In this document: one piece after another, positions 48,814-58,454 of the stretch | Numbering within the stretch: position 1 is the first letter of the stretch | Layout of the letters: each line of letters begins with the position of its first letter | The notes under the pieces: generated by a model | Databases searched by the model: none | Told to the model about the DNA's origin: nothing | What the model saw: the letters and a program-made list of their open reading frames with translations, nothing else | Position numbers and translations under genes: made by a program | Assembly: GCF_907177275.1 (NCBI RefSeq) | Contig: NZ_CAJSLV010000092.1 | Coordinates: 62,001-126,000 of the forward strand | From: Actinacidiphila cocklensis | GTDB taxonomy: Bacteria > Actinomycetota > Actinomycetes > Streptomycetales > Streptomycetaceae | Length of the DNA stretch: 64,000 nt | Direction of reading: 5' to 3'

Positions 48814-50787
48814 TCAGACCTCGATGTCCGAGCCCATGATGACGGTCCGGTCGCGCGGGAGGCCGAAGTGCTCGGCGGCGTCGGCGGTGATGTAGGAGGT
48901 GGCGACGAACAGCCGCTTGCGCCACGGCCTCATCGTGGGCGCCTTGCCGCGGCGCAGTTCGATCTTCGACAGGAAGTAGGACGCCTCGTCCAGTTGCAGC
49001 GGCCCCTCGGTCGTGGCCGGGTCGAGCAGCGCCAGCGTGGCGGGCACGTCGGGCGTCTCCATGTAGCCGTACCGGGCCGTGACGTGGATGATCCCGTCGT
49101 CGGAGTAGCCGAGGCTGTCCACCAGCAGCCGCTCCTCGACCGGGACCCGGGGCACGGGCTTGGTCTCGATCGACAGGATCACCACCTGGTCGTGCCGTAC
49201 GTGGTTGTGCTCGACGTTGGCCCGCATGGCCAGCGGGGTGGTGTGCCGGTCCCGGTTGAGGAAGACGGCCGTGCCCGGCACCTGGAGCACCTGCGGCTCC
49301 CGGTGGCGCAGGTAGTCGACGAACTCGCGCAGCGACCCCTCCCGCTCGGCGCGTTCGGCGGTGACCACCTTGCGCCCGCGCTGCCAGGTGGTCATGACGG
49401 TGAACGCGACGAGGCCGATCAGCAGCGGCAGCCACGCGCCGTGCACGAGCTTGGTCAGGTTGGCGGCCACGAACAGCAGGTCGACGGAGAGCAGGAAGGT
49501 CGCACCGGCGGCTACCAGCCACAGCGGTGTGTCCCACCGGGTCCGTGCGACGTAGAAGAACAGCAGGGTGGTGATGATGATCGTGCCGGTGACCGCCATG
49601 CCGTAGGCGAAGGCCAGGGCCGTCGAGGTGCGGAAGGCGAAGATCAGGGTGAGGACCGAGGCCATCAGCAGCCAGTTGATCCAGGGGACGTAGATCTGGC
49701 CGATCGTCGACTCGGAGGTGTGCGCGATCCGCAGCCGCGGCAGGTAGCCGAGCTGGGCGGCCTGCGAGGCGACCGAGTACGCGCCGGTGATCACCGCCTG
49801 GGAGGCGATGACGGTTGCCGCCGTGGCCAGCAGCACCATCGGCAGCCGGCCCCAGCCCGGCACGAGCAGGAAGAACGGGTTGCTGATGTTGCCGGGGTGG
49901 GCCAGGATCAGCGCGCCCTGCCCGAAGTAGCTCAGGATGCAGGCGGGGAAGACCAGCAGCACCCATGCCCGCGTGATCGACCGGCGGCCGAAGTGCCCCA
50001 TGTCGGCGTACAGCGCCTCGGCGCCGGTGACCGTCAGCACGACCGCGGCCAGCGAGAAGAAGGCCGTGCCGAAGTGGCCGAACAGGAAGCTCACCGCGTA
50101 GGTGGGCGACACCGCCCTGAGGATGCCCGGGTGGTCGACGATGCCGGAGATGCCGCAGGCGCCGATCACCGTGAACCACACGACCATCACCGGTCCGAAC
50201 ACCCGGCCCACGGCCGCGGTTCCCCTGCTCTGCACCAGGAACAGCACCACGATGATCACCGCCGTGATCGGCACGACGGCGCTGTGCAGCGACGGCTGGA
50301 CGACCTTGAGCCCCTCGACCGCGGACAGCACGGAGATCGCGGGGGTGATCATGCTGTCGCCGAAGAACAGCGACGCACCGAAGATCCCCAGCGCCGCGAG
50401 CACCGCGGCCGCGCGCCGGCCGCGCTTGGCCTTCCCCTGCCGCAGCAGGGTGATCAGCGCCATGATGCCGCCCTCGCCGTCGTTGTCGGCGCGCATCGCC
50501 AGCAGCACGTAGGTGACCGACACGATGATCGTGATCGACCAGAACACCAGCGACACGACCCCGTACACGTTGCGTGCGGAGACCGGGACGGGGTGCGGGT
50601 CGTCCGGGTTGAACAGGGTCTGCAGGGTGTAGAGCGGGCTCGTGCCGAGGTCGCCGAAGACCACGCCGAGCGCGCCGACCGTCATGGCCAGCCGGGCGGT
50701 CTCCCGCGCGCCGGAACCCGCGGCCGGGCTGTCCTGCGCCGGTGCGGGGCCGCCCCCGGACCCGCTCTCCTGCCGACGATCGGCCAT
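48814..50787 (-). CDS. kup: KUP-family potassium transporter
   Basis: A 657-residue potassium:proton symporter with about 12 membrane helices and a C-terminal cytoplasmic domain. Family blocks: ALGVVFGDLGTSPLYTLQTL near the N-terminus, DNDGEGGIMALITLLRQGKA, SLFFGDSMITPAISVLSAVE, GAEALYADMGHFGRRSI and NPFFLLVPGW. GGAGGAG 5 bases before the ATG at 50787 fixes the start, although the open frame runs on far beyond it as the antisense of the AfsR-like gene. Divergent from that regulator. The C-terminal part includes HEEHL-like conserved segments such as NHVRHDQVVILSIETK. Confidence 0.96.
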   Translation of the reverse strand: MADRRQESGSGGGPAPAQDSPAAGSGARETARLAMTVGALGVVFGDLGTSPLYTLQTLFNPDDPHPVPVSARNVYGVVSLVFWSITIIVSVTYVLLAMRADNDGEGGIMALITLLRQGKAKRGRRAAAVLAALGIFGASLFFGDSMITPAISVLSAVEGLKVVQPSLHSAVVPITAVIIVVLFLVQSRGTAAVGRVFGPVMVVWFTVIGACGISGIVDHPGILRAVSPTYAVSFLFGHFGTAFFSLAAVVLTVTGAEALYADMGHFGRRSITRAWVLLVFPACILSYFGQGALILAHPGNISNPFFLLVPGWGRLPMVLLATAATVIASQAVITGAYSVASQAAQLGYLPRLRIAHTSESTIGQIYVPWINWLLMASVLTLIFAFRTSTALAFAYGMAVTGTIIITTLLFFYVARTRWDTPLWLVAAGATFLLSVDLLFVAANLTKLVHGAWLPLLIGLVAFTVMTTWQRGRKVVTAERAEREGSLREFVDYLRHREPQVLQVPGTAVFLNRDRHTTPLAMRANVEHNHVRHDQVVILSIETKPVPRVPVEERLLVDSLGYSDDGIIHVTARYGYMETPDVPATLALLDPATTEGPLQLDEASYFLSKIELRRGKAPTMRPWRKRLFVATSYITADAAEHFGLPRDRTVIMGSDIEV

Positions 50788-50991
50788 GACGTCTCCTCCG
50801 CGCGGTCGTGGCGGCCCGGGCCAGCGCACCACGCGGGACGATATCCCGATCCCCCGTACGGCGCGGGCACCCGCCCCGCCGCACACCGCGACGAGCCCGG
50901 GACTCCGCCGCGGGCACCGGCGGGGCCCGCACCAGGCATCCGGCGCCGCAGCGGGAGTTCCGGTTTCCCCGGCCTTGGCTAATCTGCACGG

Positions 50992-53900
50992 GTGACCACC
51001 GACCTGACCCTGCTGCCGCGTGTCGCCTACCGCGGACAGGAGGTCACCGCGCCCCGGCTCCGCGGGCTGCTCGCGCTGCTCGCGGGGGACCTGCGCACGG
51101 GCTGCAGCGCCGAGCGGCTGGTTGCGGGGCTGTGGCAGGACGAGTTGCCCGAGCGGCCGGGAAAGGCCGTGCAGGTCCTCGTCTCCAGGGCGCGGGCGCA
51201 GCTGGGCGCCGACGTCATCGTCAGCACGCCGGCCGGCTACCGGCTCGCGCTCGCCGAGGAGCAGGTCGACAGCGCCGCCCTGCTGCTGCACGCCGCCGCC
51301 GGCGCGGACCGGGCCAGGGCCGGGGACCACGCGGGATCGCTGGCCGCGGCCGAGGCGGGACTCGCGCTGTGGGAGGGCACCGCCGACGCGGCGGGCGACC
51401 CCGCCGACCCCGTGGCCGCGCTGCGAGCCGAACGCGCGCCCGTCCGCGGCACGCTGCTGCGCACCCGGGCGCTCGCGCTCGCCCGCCTCGGACGGCACGC
51501 GGAGGCCGCGGGGCCGCTGGGCGCGGCCGCCGCGGAGCATCCGCGCGACGAGGAGCTGCTCGCCGAGCTGCTGCGCGGCGAGGCCGCGACCTCGGGGCCG
51601 TCCGCCGCGCTGGCCCGGTACGAGGCCTACCGCCGTGAGCTGCGCGACAGCCTCGGCACCGACCCGGGCGCCCGGCTCAAGGCCGTGCAGCGGGAGCTGC
51701 TGCGCGGCGAGTCGCCCGCCGTCCGGCACGGCGTCCCGCACGAGCCGAACCCGCTGCTCGGCCGGGACGAGGACGTCGCGGCGGTCGCGCGGCTGCTGGG
51801 CAGCTCCCGCGCCGTCACCGTCGTCGGCCCCGGCGGCCTGGGCAAGACCCGGCTCGCGCACGCCGTCAGCCGCGGGGCCGAGCAGCGCGTGGTGTACTTC
51901 GTGCCGCTCGCCGGCCTCACCGCCGACGACGACGTGGCCGCCGAGGTGGCCTCCGCGCTCGGCGCGGGCGGCGCCATGGGCAGCCCCGTGGCCGACCCGG
52001 TGGCCGGCATACTCGGCGTGCTCGGCTCGGGGCCCGCGCTGCTGGTCCTGGACAACTGCGAGCAGGTCGTGCGGGGCGCCGCCGACCTCGTGCAGGCCCT
52101 GGTCTCGTCCTCCGACGGCCTGCGGGTGCTCGCCACCAGCCGGGCCGCCTTCGGCCTGACGTCGGAGGCGGTCTACGCGCTGCCGGAGCTGGGCCTTGAC
52201 ACCTCCGTCGAGCTGTTCACCCAGCGGGCGCTGGCCGCCCGGCCCGGCGTGCAGCTGCCGCCGGACGCCGTCGCCGAGCTGTGCCGCCACCTCGACGGGC
52301 TGCCGCTCGCCGTGGAGCTGGCCGCGGCCCGGGTGCGGGTGCTGTCGGTGCCGGAGATCGCCCGGCGCCTCGGCGACCGGTTCGCGCTGCTGCGCGGCGG
52401 GGCGCGGGACGCGCCCGAGCGCCACCGCACCCTGCATGCGGTCGTCGAGTGGAGCTGGAACCTGCTGGCCGAGGACGCCCGGGCGGCGCTGCGCACGCTG
52501 TCGGTCTTCCCCGGCGGCTTCCTGGGCGAGACCGCCGAGCGGGTCCTCGGCGAGGACGCGCTGTTCCTGCTGGAGCAGCTGGCGGGCCAGTCGCTGCTCA
52601 CCGTCGCCGACACCCCGGTCGGCGTGCGGTTCCGGATGCTGGAGACCGTACGGGAGTTCAGCGCGGCCCGGCGCGAGGAGGCAGGCGAACAGGACGCGGC
52701 CGTCGGCCGGTTCCTCGACTGGGCGCGGGAGTTCGGGGCCGCCCACCACGACGCGCTCTTCGGTGCGGACTCCTCGGCCGCGTGGGAGCGGATCAAGGCC
52801 GAGCAGGACAACCTCGTCACGGCCCTGCGGCACTCCCTGGCCCGTACCGACCACCCGGCCACCGCCGCCCTGACCGCGGTCCTGGGAAGCCTGTGGTCCA
52901 CCGGCACCAACTTCCCCCGCCTCGCCGCCCTCGCCGCGGACACCGGCCCGCCGCTGTCGCACTACCGGCCCGAGCCCGCCGGCGTCGAGGTCGCCCGCAC
53001 CGCGGCGGTGCTCGGCGCGGCGACCGTCTTCATGGGGTCCGGCCCCCGCGCCGTACGCCAGATCGTCACCCTGCGCCGGCTGCCGCCGGCTCCGCCGGAC
53101 ACGCTGATTCGCGCCACCGCGGTCGTCCTGAGCGCGATCCCCGAGATACGTCCGCCCGGCTACGAGGTGCTGCGCCGGCTCTCCGAGGACAGCGGGCAGC
53201 CGCTGCTCTCCGGCATCGCCGAGTGCGTCGCCTGCTATGTCTGGGAGTTCGAGCACGACATCGACCGCGCGCTGGTCTCGGCCCGCCGGGCGGTCGCCGG
53301 GCTGGCGCCGGTCGACAACCCGTCCGTCCAGCTGATGGTGCACTCCCGGTTGAGCGAGCTGTGCCTGCGGACGGGGCGCGGGCAGGAGGCGTACGAGCAT
53401 CTCCAGGCGTCGCTCGACGTGCTGCCGCGGCTCGGCGACGGGCACGACCACATCGGCATCCGTTCGCTCCTGGCCCTCGCGTGCCTGCAGCGCGGCGACC
53501 CCGAGGAGGCCGACTACTGGATGCGCCAGGCGGAGAGCCACAGCACCCCGCAGCAGGACGACTTCTACCGGCCCGACCTCGGCGGACGTGCCGAGATCGC
53601 GCTCGCCCGCGGGCTGACCGAGGTGGGCCTGGGGCTCTGGCGGGGCGCGGTGGAGCGGATGCTCGCGGCGGCCGCGGCGCGCGACGGCGACGCCGGCCAC
53701 GACCCGTGGGTGTTCCTCATCCAGTCGGTGGCGGTGACGGCCCACGCGCACGCCGGCCGGCTCGGGCTGGTCGCGGAGGCGGCCGGCCGGCTGCGGCAGC
53801 GGCTGCTGGCCCTGCTCTCGGAACCCGTCGGCTCGCCGTCCGAGCTCCCCCTGTTCGGCACGATGCTGCACGCCCTCGGCACGGCGGGGCTCGCCGCCGG

Positions 53901-54117
53901 CGACACCGGTGCGGTGCGGATGGTCGCGCTGGCCGAACGGCTCGGGGTGATGCGCGAGTTCCAGCCGACGATGTCGGCGGACCGCGCCCGGCAGGCCGCG
54001 CAGGACGCCGACGGGGCGGCGTATTCCGACGCGCTGTCGGAGTACGCCGCCCTGGGGCGGGAGGAGTTGCGGGAGGCGGCCCGCGCTGTCATGGCCGTTA
54101 CTTCGGGTCGCGGTTGA
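50992..54117 (+). CDS. AfsR/SARP-type regulator with NTPase and TPR domains
   Basis: A 1041-residue regulator. Domains: winged-helix DNA-binding (about 1-88, LAGDLRTGCSAERLVAGLW and VQVLVSRARAQLG), bacterial transcriptional activation domain (about 92-235, ending ARLKAVQRELLRG), NB-ARC-like NTPase with Walker A GPGGLGKT (279-286) and Walker B LLVLDNCEQV, a winged-helix segment RTLHAVVEWSWNLL, and C-terminal TPR-like helices. SARP/AfsR proteins activate secondary-metabolite clusters in Streptomyces, but no cluster adjoins it here. GTG start at 50992; its 3' end overlaps the convergent ABC permease by 20 bases. Confidence 0.93.
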   Translation: MTTDLTLLPRVAYRGQEVTAPRLRGLLALLAGDLRTGCSAERLVAGLWQDELPERPGKAVQVLVSRARAQLGADVIVSTPAGYRLALAEEQVDSAALLLHAAAGADRARAGDHAGSLAAAEAGLALWEGTADAAGDPADPVAALRAERAPVRGTLLRTRALALARLGRHAEAAGPLGAAAAEHPRDEELLAELLRGEAATSGPSAALARYEAYRRELRDSLGTDPGARLKAVQRELLRGESPAVRHGVPHEPNPLLGRDEDVAAVARLLGSSRAVTVVGPGGLGKTRLAHAVSRGAEQRVVYFVPLAGLTADDDVAAEVASALGAGGAMGSPVADPVAGILGVLGSGPALLVLDNCEQVVRGAADLVQALVSSSDGLRVLATSRAAFGLTSEAVYALPELGLDTSVELFTQRALAARPGVQLPPDAVAELCRHLDGLPLAVELAAARVRVLSVPEIARRLGDRFALLRGGARDAPERHRTLHAVVEWSWNLLAEDARAALRTLSVFPGGFLGETAERVLGEDALFLLEQLAGQSLLTVADTPVGVRFRMLETVREFSAARREEAGEQDAAVGRFLDWAREFGAAHHDALFGADSSAAWERIKAEQDNLVTALRHSLARTDHPATAALTAVLGSLWSTGTNFPRLAALAADTGPPLSHYRPEPAGVEVARTAAVLGAATVFMGSGPRAVRQIVTLRRLPPAPPDTLIRATAVVLSAIPEIRPPGYEVLRRLSEDSGQPLLSGIAECVACYVWEFEHDIDRALVSARRAVAGLAPVDNPSVQLMVHSRLSELCLRTGRGQEAYEHLQASLDVLPRLGDGHDHIGIRSLLALACLQRGDPEEADYWMRQAESHSTPQQDDFYRPDLGGRAEIALARGLTEVGLGLWRGAVERMLAAAAARDGDAGHDPWVFLIQSVAVTAHAHAGRLGLVAEAAGRLRQRLLALLSEPVGSPSELPLFGTMLHALGTAGLAAGDTGAVRMVALAERLGVMREFQPTMSADRARQAAQDADGAAYSDALSEYAALGREELREAARAVMAVTSGRG

Positions 54118-54883
54118 ACGAGGCCTTCGACCAGCGGTGGCCGAGCGCGGCCAGGGCGACGCACCACAGGATCGCGATCCACCAGTTGTTTCCGATCCCG
54201 GTACCGAGCAGCAGCCCGCGCAGGGTCTCGATGGCGGGGGTGAAGGGCTGGTACTCGGCGATCGGCCGGAACCAGCCCGGCATGGTGCCGGCCGGGATGA
54301 AGGCGCTGGAGATCAGCGGCAGCAGGATCAGCGGCTGCGCGCTGTTGCTCGCGGCCTCCGCGTTCGGGCTGGCCATGCCCATACCGACCGCGATCCAGGT
54401 CAGCGCCAGCGAGAACAGCACCAGCAGCCCGAACGCCGCCAGCCACTCCAGCGGTGTGGCGTCCGTGGACCGGAAGCCGATGGCCACGCCGACGGCGCCG
54501 ACCAGGACGACGCTGGCGACGCACTGCAGCACGCTGCCGACGACGTGCCCGACGATCACCGAGCCGCGGTGGATCGCCATCGTGCGGAAGCGGGCGATGA
54601 TGCCCTCGTTCATGTCGGTGGCGACGGAGACCGCGGTCCCGATCACGGTGCCGCCGATGGTCATCATCAAGATGCCGGGCACGATGTAGGCGACGTAGTC
54701 GGAGCGGTCGGTGCCGCCGATGCCGGTGCTCATCACGTCGCCGAAGATGTAGACGAAGAGCAGCAGCAGCATGATCGGCGTGAGCAGCAGGTTCAGGGTG
54801 AGCGAGGGGTAGCGGCGGGCGTGCAGCAGGTTGCGCCGCAGCATGGTGTTCGAGTCGCGCAGGGCGAGGGACAGCGTGCTCAT
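54098..54883 (-). CDS. DrrB-type ABC-2 permease
   Basis: A 261-residue membrane component of a drug-resistance-type ABC exporter. It has about six membrane helices (LTLNLLLTPIMLLLLFVYIF, YVAYIVPGILMMTIGG, VASVVLVGAVGVAIGF, LLILPLISSAFIPAG-like) and the ABC-2 motif around QPFTPAIETLRGLLLG. The ATG at 54883 overlaps the stop of the ATPase gene (ATGA), so the two are coupled. The likely role is efflux of antibiotics or lipids. Confidence 0.93.
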   Translation of the reverse strand: MSTLSLALRDSNTMLRRNLLHARRYPSLTLNLLLTPIMLLLLFVYIFGDVMSTGIGGTDRSDYVAYIVPGILMMTIGGTVIGTAVSVATDMNEGIIARFRTMAIHRGSVIVGHVVGSVLQCVASVVLVGAVGVAIGFRSTDATPLEWLAAFGLLVLFSLALTWIAVGMGMASPNAEAASNSAQPLILLPLISSAFIPAGTMPGWFRPIAEYQPFTPAIETLRGLLLGTGIGNNWWIAILWCVALAALGHRWSKASFNRDPK

Positions 54884-55851
54884 CGGACGTTCTCCTTGGT
54901 CTGCTGGGGGATGTCGGTGCCGCCGGTCAGGGCGAAGAACACGTCGTCGAGGTCGGGGGTGTGGACGGTCAGCTCGTCCGCCTCGACGCCGGTCGCGTCC
55001 AGCCAGTCGAGGATGGAGCGCAGCTCGCGCTGGCTGCCGCCGCTGGGGATCTGCAGCGCGAGCGCCTCGTCGTCCCGGGTGACCTCGCGCAGGGCGGTTG
55101 CCGCGGACTGGTAGGCGTCGGGGTCGGAGAAGCGCAGCCGCACGTGGCCGCCCGGGACGAGCCGCTTGAGCTCCTCGGCGGTGCCCTCCGCGACGATCTT
55201 TCCGTTGTTGAGTACGGCGATGCGGTCGGCGAGCTCGTCGGCCTCGTCCAGGTACTGCGTGGTGAGGAAGACGGTGACGCCGTCGGCGACGAGTTCGCGG
55301 ATGATCTGCCACATGGTGTGGCGGGAGCGCGGGTCCAGGCCGGTGGTGGGCTCGTCGAGGAAGATGATGCGCGGGCTGCCGACCAGCGTCATGGCGATGT
55401 CGAGGCGGCGCTTCATGCCGCCCGAGTAGGTCGAGGCGGGCTTCTTGGCGGCCTCGACGAGGTCGAAGCGTTCGAGGAGTTCCGCGGTGACCCGCCGGCC
55501 CTCGCTCCTGGACAGGTGGTGCAGGTCGGCCATGAGGAGCATGTTCTCCTCGCCGGTGATCAGGCCGTCGACGGCGGAGAACTGGCCGGTGACGCCGATC
55601 GCGGCGCGTACGGACTGCGGGTCGGCGGCGAGGTCGTGCCCGCCGACGCGGAGGGTGCCGGCGTCGGCGGTGACCAGGGTGGAGAGGATCTTCACTGCGG
55701 TGGTCTTGCCTGCGCCGTTCGGGCCGAGCAGGGAGAAGACCGTCCCCGTCGGTACGGTCAGGTCCACCCCGTCGAGGACGACCTTGTCCCCGTAGGCCTT
55801 GCGCAGCCCCTCGGCTGCGATGGCGGGTGAGTGCGGTGTCGTTGTCGTCAT
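54880..55851 (-). CDS. DrrA-type ABC transporter ATPase
   Basis: A 323-residue ATP-binding subunit of the daunorubicin-resistance family. The Walker A motif is GPNGAGKT (43-50), the Q-loop is GVTGQFSAVDGL, the signature is TYSGGMKRRLDIAMTLVG, Walker B is IIFLDEPTTGLDPRSR, and a C-terminal extension (about 225-320) is typical of DrrA. It partners the downstream permease. No regulator or drug-biosynthesis gene is adjacent apart from the convergent AfsR-like gene. Confidence 0.95.
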   Translation of the reverse strand: MTTTTPHSPAIAAEGLRKAYGDKVVLDGVDLTVPTGTVFSLLGPNGAGKTTAVKILSTLVTADAGTLRVGGHDLAADPQSVRAAIGVTGQFSAVDGLITGEENMLLMADLHHLSRSEGRRVTAELLERFDLVEAAKKPASTYSGGMKRRLDIAMTLVGSPRIIFLDEPTTGLDPRSRHTMWQIIRELVADGVTVFLTTQYLDEADELADRIAVLNNGKIVAEGTAEELKRLVPGGHVRLRFSDPDAYQSAATALREVTRDDEALALQIPSGGSQRELRSILDWLDATGVEADELTVHTPDLDDVFFALTGGTDIPQQTKENVR

Positions 55852-55955
55852 GCCGCAGAGCTTGCGGGGCGGCGCATTCAGCGCGGTTTCACGACGGTTT
55901 CAGCGCGCTGGAAGCGGGCCGGACATGCTGGTCGGGCGGCCGGACAGGCCGCCGG

Positions 55956-56276
55956 TCAGGCCTTCGGCGGCCGGAACGCGACCTGCTTGCGGGTCGCCTC
56001 GTCGATCTCCTCGACGGTCAGCAGGGGAGTGGCCCTGGTCTGCAGGGCGCCGCTCGCGGTGACCATCATGCTCACCGCGGCCATGGAGGCCGCGTCGGGG
56101 AGGTCGACGATGAGCACGGTGTCGTCGGCGCCGTAGCAGAAGTACATCGCCTCGACGGTGCCGCCCAGCCCGCCGACCACTTCCTCCACGGCCCTGCGGC
56201 GCCCCGTGCCGCCCTCCTTGAGCAGCCCCTTCGTGCCCTCGGCGGTGTAGGAGGCCTGGATCAGGTACTTGGCCAT
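55956..56276 (-). CDS. GYD-domain protein
   Basis: A 106-residue small alpha/beta-barrel protein of the GYD family: KYLIQASYTAEGTKGLLKEG, then VGGLGGTVEAMYFCYGADDT and VLIVDLPD. Members are small cytoplasmic proteins of unknown function, related to the dimeric alpha-beta barrels. AAGGAG lies about 10 bases before the ATG at 56276; upstream in-frame codons add an unlikely Arg-rich tail. Confidence 0.88.
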   Translation of the reverse strand: MAKYLIQASYTAEGTKGLLKEGGTGRRRAVEEVVGGLGGTVEAMYFCYGADDTVLIVDLPDAASMAAVSMMVTASGALQTRATPLLTVEEIDEATRKQVAFRPPKA

Positions 56277-56431
56277 CGGGTGACGCTCCTTTCCACGGCG
56301 CTTCCGCGCCGCCCACCAGCCTGGCCCCGGGGCGCGCGGCCGGCCACCGGTGGCCGCCGAACGGGTGGGCCCGGCCGCGGCCACCGCCGTTCCTCCCCCG
56401 GCACCGGTCCCGGAGAGCCGATGATGCGCGC

Positions 56432-56878
56432 ATGGACGGTTTTCCTGCCCCGGACCAGGGCCTGCTGGTCACCGTGTTCCTGACGGTTCGTGACGTGGCC
56501 CGGTCGCGCCGCTTCTACAGCGAGGTGCTCGGCGGGGAGGTGGTGCTGGCGGAGAACCCCTGCACGGTCAAGCTCGCCAACAGCTGGATCATCATGAACC
56601 CCGGCGGCGGCCCGACCCCGGACAAGCCCGCCGTGACCCTGGTCGCGCCCGACGACCCCCACACCATCTCCAGCTTCATGAACCTGCGGGTCGCCGACAT
56701 CAACGCCTGCTACGCCGAATGGTCCGCGAAGGGCGCGGAGTTCCTCACCCCGCCCATCGACCGCGAGGCCGAGATCCGCTGCTACATCCGCGACCCCGAC
56801 GGCTACCTGATCGAAGTGGGCCAGGCCACCGGCATCCTCCACGGCGTCTTCGCCCGCACCGACCAGCCCTCCACCTGA
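56432..56878 (+). CDS. VOC family (glyoxalase-like) protein
   Basis: A 148-residue single-module vicinal-oxygen-chelate protein: VTVFLTVRDVARSRRFYSEV, FMNLRVADINACYAEWSAKG, and the C-terminal strand IRCYIRDPDGYLIEVGQATG with a metal-ligand Glu. Probably a lyase- or resistance-type protein of unknown substrate. Divergent from the GYD gene with about 155 bases between. Confidence 0.9.
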   Translation: MDGFPAPDQGLLVTVFLTVRDVARSRRFYSEVLGGEVVLAENPCTVKLANSWIIMNPGGGPTPDKPAVTLVAPDDPHTISSFMNLRVADINACYAEWSAKGAEFLTPPIDREAEIRCYIRDPDGYLIEVGQATGILHGVFARTDQPST

Positions 56879-57226
56879 GCCCTTCACCCGCTGCCCCCGC
56901 CGGCGGCGGACAACCCGCCGCGCCTTCCGCACGGCGGTCGCCTGACCGCCCCACCGGTCGTGGGGGACACATCCGCGCGTGCGGCGGGCAAGCCCTACCG
57001 GTCGTGGAGGACGGTGGGCCGGGTGACGGGTACGACGGTGAGGAGGTTGTCGAGGCCCTTGATGACTGCGCAGGTCGCGCTGGGTGATCTCGGGCTGAGC
57101 TGTCATCCCTAAAGCGTGTGCCACGTACGCCCTGGCGCGGCGCCGAAGCGGACGTAACGCCTCCGGTGGGGTGGCGCGTCCATGAGGTGAGCAGGAGGAG
57201 CGTTCCTCCGCGAAGGGAGAAAGCAG
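56879..57226. other. Intergenic region with eroded genes
   Basis: About 350 bases between the VOC gene and the secreted propeller gene. The only recognisable content is the start of an antitoxin-like gene on the minus strand (57065-57106) followed by a frame reading IKGLDNLLTVVPVTRPTVLH that I cannot assign. The end of the region should hold the promoter of the gene at 57227. Confidence 0.5.
57065..57106 (-). pseudogene. Phd/YefM-type antitoxin, N-terminal remnant
   Basis: From an ATG at 57106 the minus strand reads MTAQPEITQRDLRS. The EITQRDLR phrase is the conserved opening of Phd/YefM antitoxins. After this the antitoxin sequence is lost. The match is short, so confidence is low. Confidence 0.4.
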
Positions 57227-58378
57227 ATGTCGTTCCCACGCAGGACCGCGCAGGTCCTCGCAGTCGCGGGTGCCGCGACGCTGGCCGTGAGCGGCCCGGC
57301 CGGGGCAGCGGCGGCGGACAGCGGTACGTGGTCGGAGACGTCCACGGGCTCCGTCTCGGTGATGAGCGTGGCGCAGCCGACCCCGGCGGTCACCTGGGCC
57401 GCGGGCGCGAACGTCGTGACGGACCCCGACAGCGGCGTCATCGGCTTCACCCCCACCGTCTACGAGCGCGACCTCGCGAAGGGCGGGACGTGGCGGCAAC
57501 TGCCGCTCAGCGGCGCCGGCGCGTGGAACAGCAGGATCAACGACATCGCCACGAACCCCGACGGCTCCGCGTTCTTCGTCGGCGACCAGGGGACGGACGC
57601 CCAGGGCGTCCTGGTCGGGCGCTACGCCGCGGGCTCGTGGCGGCTGACGGCCGACACGGCCCTGCCAGCCGGCACGGTCGACGCCGGCCTGCTGTCGGTG
57701 AGTTCGGTCTCCGCGCGGGACGCCTGGGCGGTGGGCGAGGGCTACGACGGGGACACCTTCGCCCAGGTCCCGGTCGTCCAGCACTGGGACGGCCGGCAGT
57801 GGCGGTCCGTGCAGATACCGGGCTCCGGCAACTGGGGCCTCTACCAGGTCGACGAGGTCGCGCCGGACGACGTCTGGGTCGTCGGCGCGGACTACGACAC
57901 CGGCCAGTCCCTCGTCGTGCACTGGGACGGGCAGCAGTGGAAGCGGACCAAGACCCCGGCGTTCCCCGACTCCTCGGTCCTCTTCGACATCGCCGCACGG
58001 ACGCCGTCCGACGTGTGGGCGGTGGGGTGGTCCCGCGACACCGACAAGCAGCGGCCGGCGGGGCTGGCCCTGCACTGGGACGGCACCGCCTGGACCGAGG
58101 TGCCGCTGCCCGCGGGCACCTTCGCCCTGCAGGCGCTGACCCTCCGCCCGCACGGCGGCCTCGCCGTCGTCGGCGGCAACGACGACGCCGCGGTCGGCCT
58201 GTCCTGGACCCCCGCCGCGGGCTGGCAGTCCCTCGGCCTGCCCGAGAGCGACCCGCAACTCGCCCTGGGCGTCTCCTCCGTGACCTCCTCGGGCAGCCAC
58301 CTCACCGTCGGCGGCTGGCACTACGTGTCCAGCGACGACGGCGACAGCTTCTCCTCGGGCGCCATCCTCACCCGCTGA
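57227..58378 (+). CDS. Secreted beta-propeller-like protein
   Basis: A 383-residue exported protein. The signal peptide is SFPRRTAQVLAVAGAATLAV, cleaving near AAA. The mature part contains repeated blades of the form (A/D)xWAVG...VxHWDGxxW: ARDAWAVGEGY then QHWDGRQWRSVQ, DDVWVVGADY then VHWDGQQWKRT, and SDVWAVGWSR then LHWDGTAWTEV. This is a propeller pattern common in uncharacterised Streptomyces secreted proteins. AGGGAG precedes the ATG. No catalytic motif is visible. Confidence 0.82.
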   Translation: MSFPRRTAQVLAVAGAATLAVSGPAGAAAADSGTWSETSTGSVSVMSVAQPTPAVTWAAGANVVTDPDSGVIGFTPTVYERDLAKGGTWRQLPLSGAGAWNSRINDIATNPDGSAFFVGDQGTDAQGVLVGRYAAGSWRLTADTALPAGTVDAGLLSVSSVSARDAWAVGEGYDGDTFAQVPVVQHWDGRQWRSVQIPGSGNWGLYQVDEVAPDDVWVVGADYDTGQSLVVHWDGQQWKRTKTPAFPDSSVLFDIAARTPSDVWAVGWSRDTDKQRPAGLALHWDGTAWTEVPLPAGTFALQALTLRPHGGLAVVGGNDDAAVGLSWTPAAGWQSLGLPESDPQLALGVSSVTSSGSHLTVGGWHYVSSDDGDSFSSGAILTR

Positions 58379-58454
58379 GGGCACAGGGCCTGCCGTCGCC
58401 GCCCCCGCGCCCGTACGGGGGCGCCGGCCGGTCCCGCCGGGGAGCGCGGCTTCG

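Noticed and set aside
50788..53871. Apparent 1685-residue minus-strand reading frame extending kup far upstream
   Set aside because: The part beyond 50787 is the antisense of the AfsR-like gene, is rich in Arg/Gly/Gln, and matches no family; a good Shine-Dalgarno sequence and the kup N-terminus fix the start at 50787.
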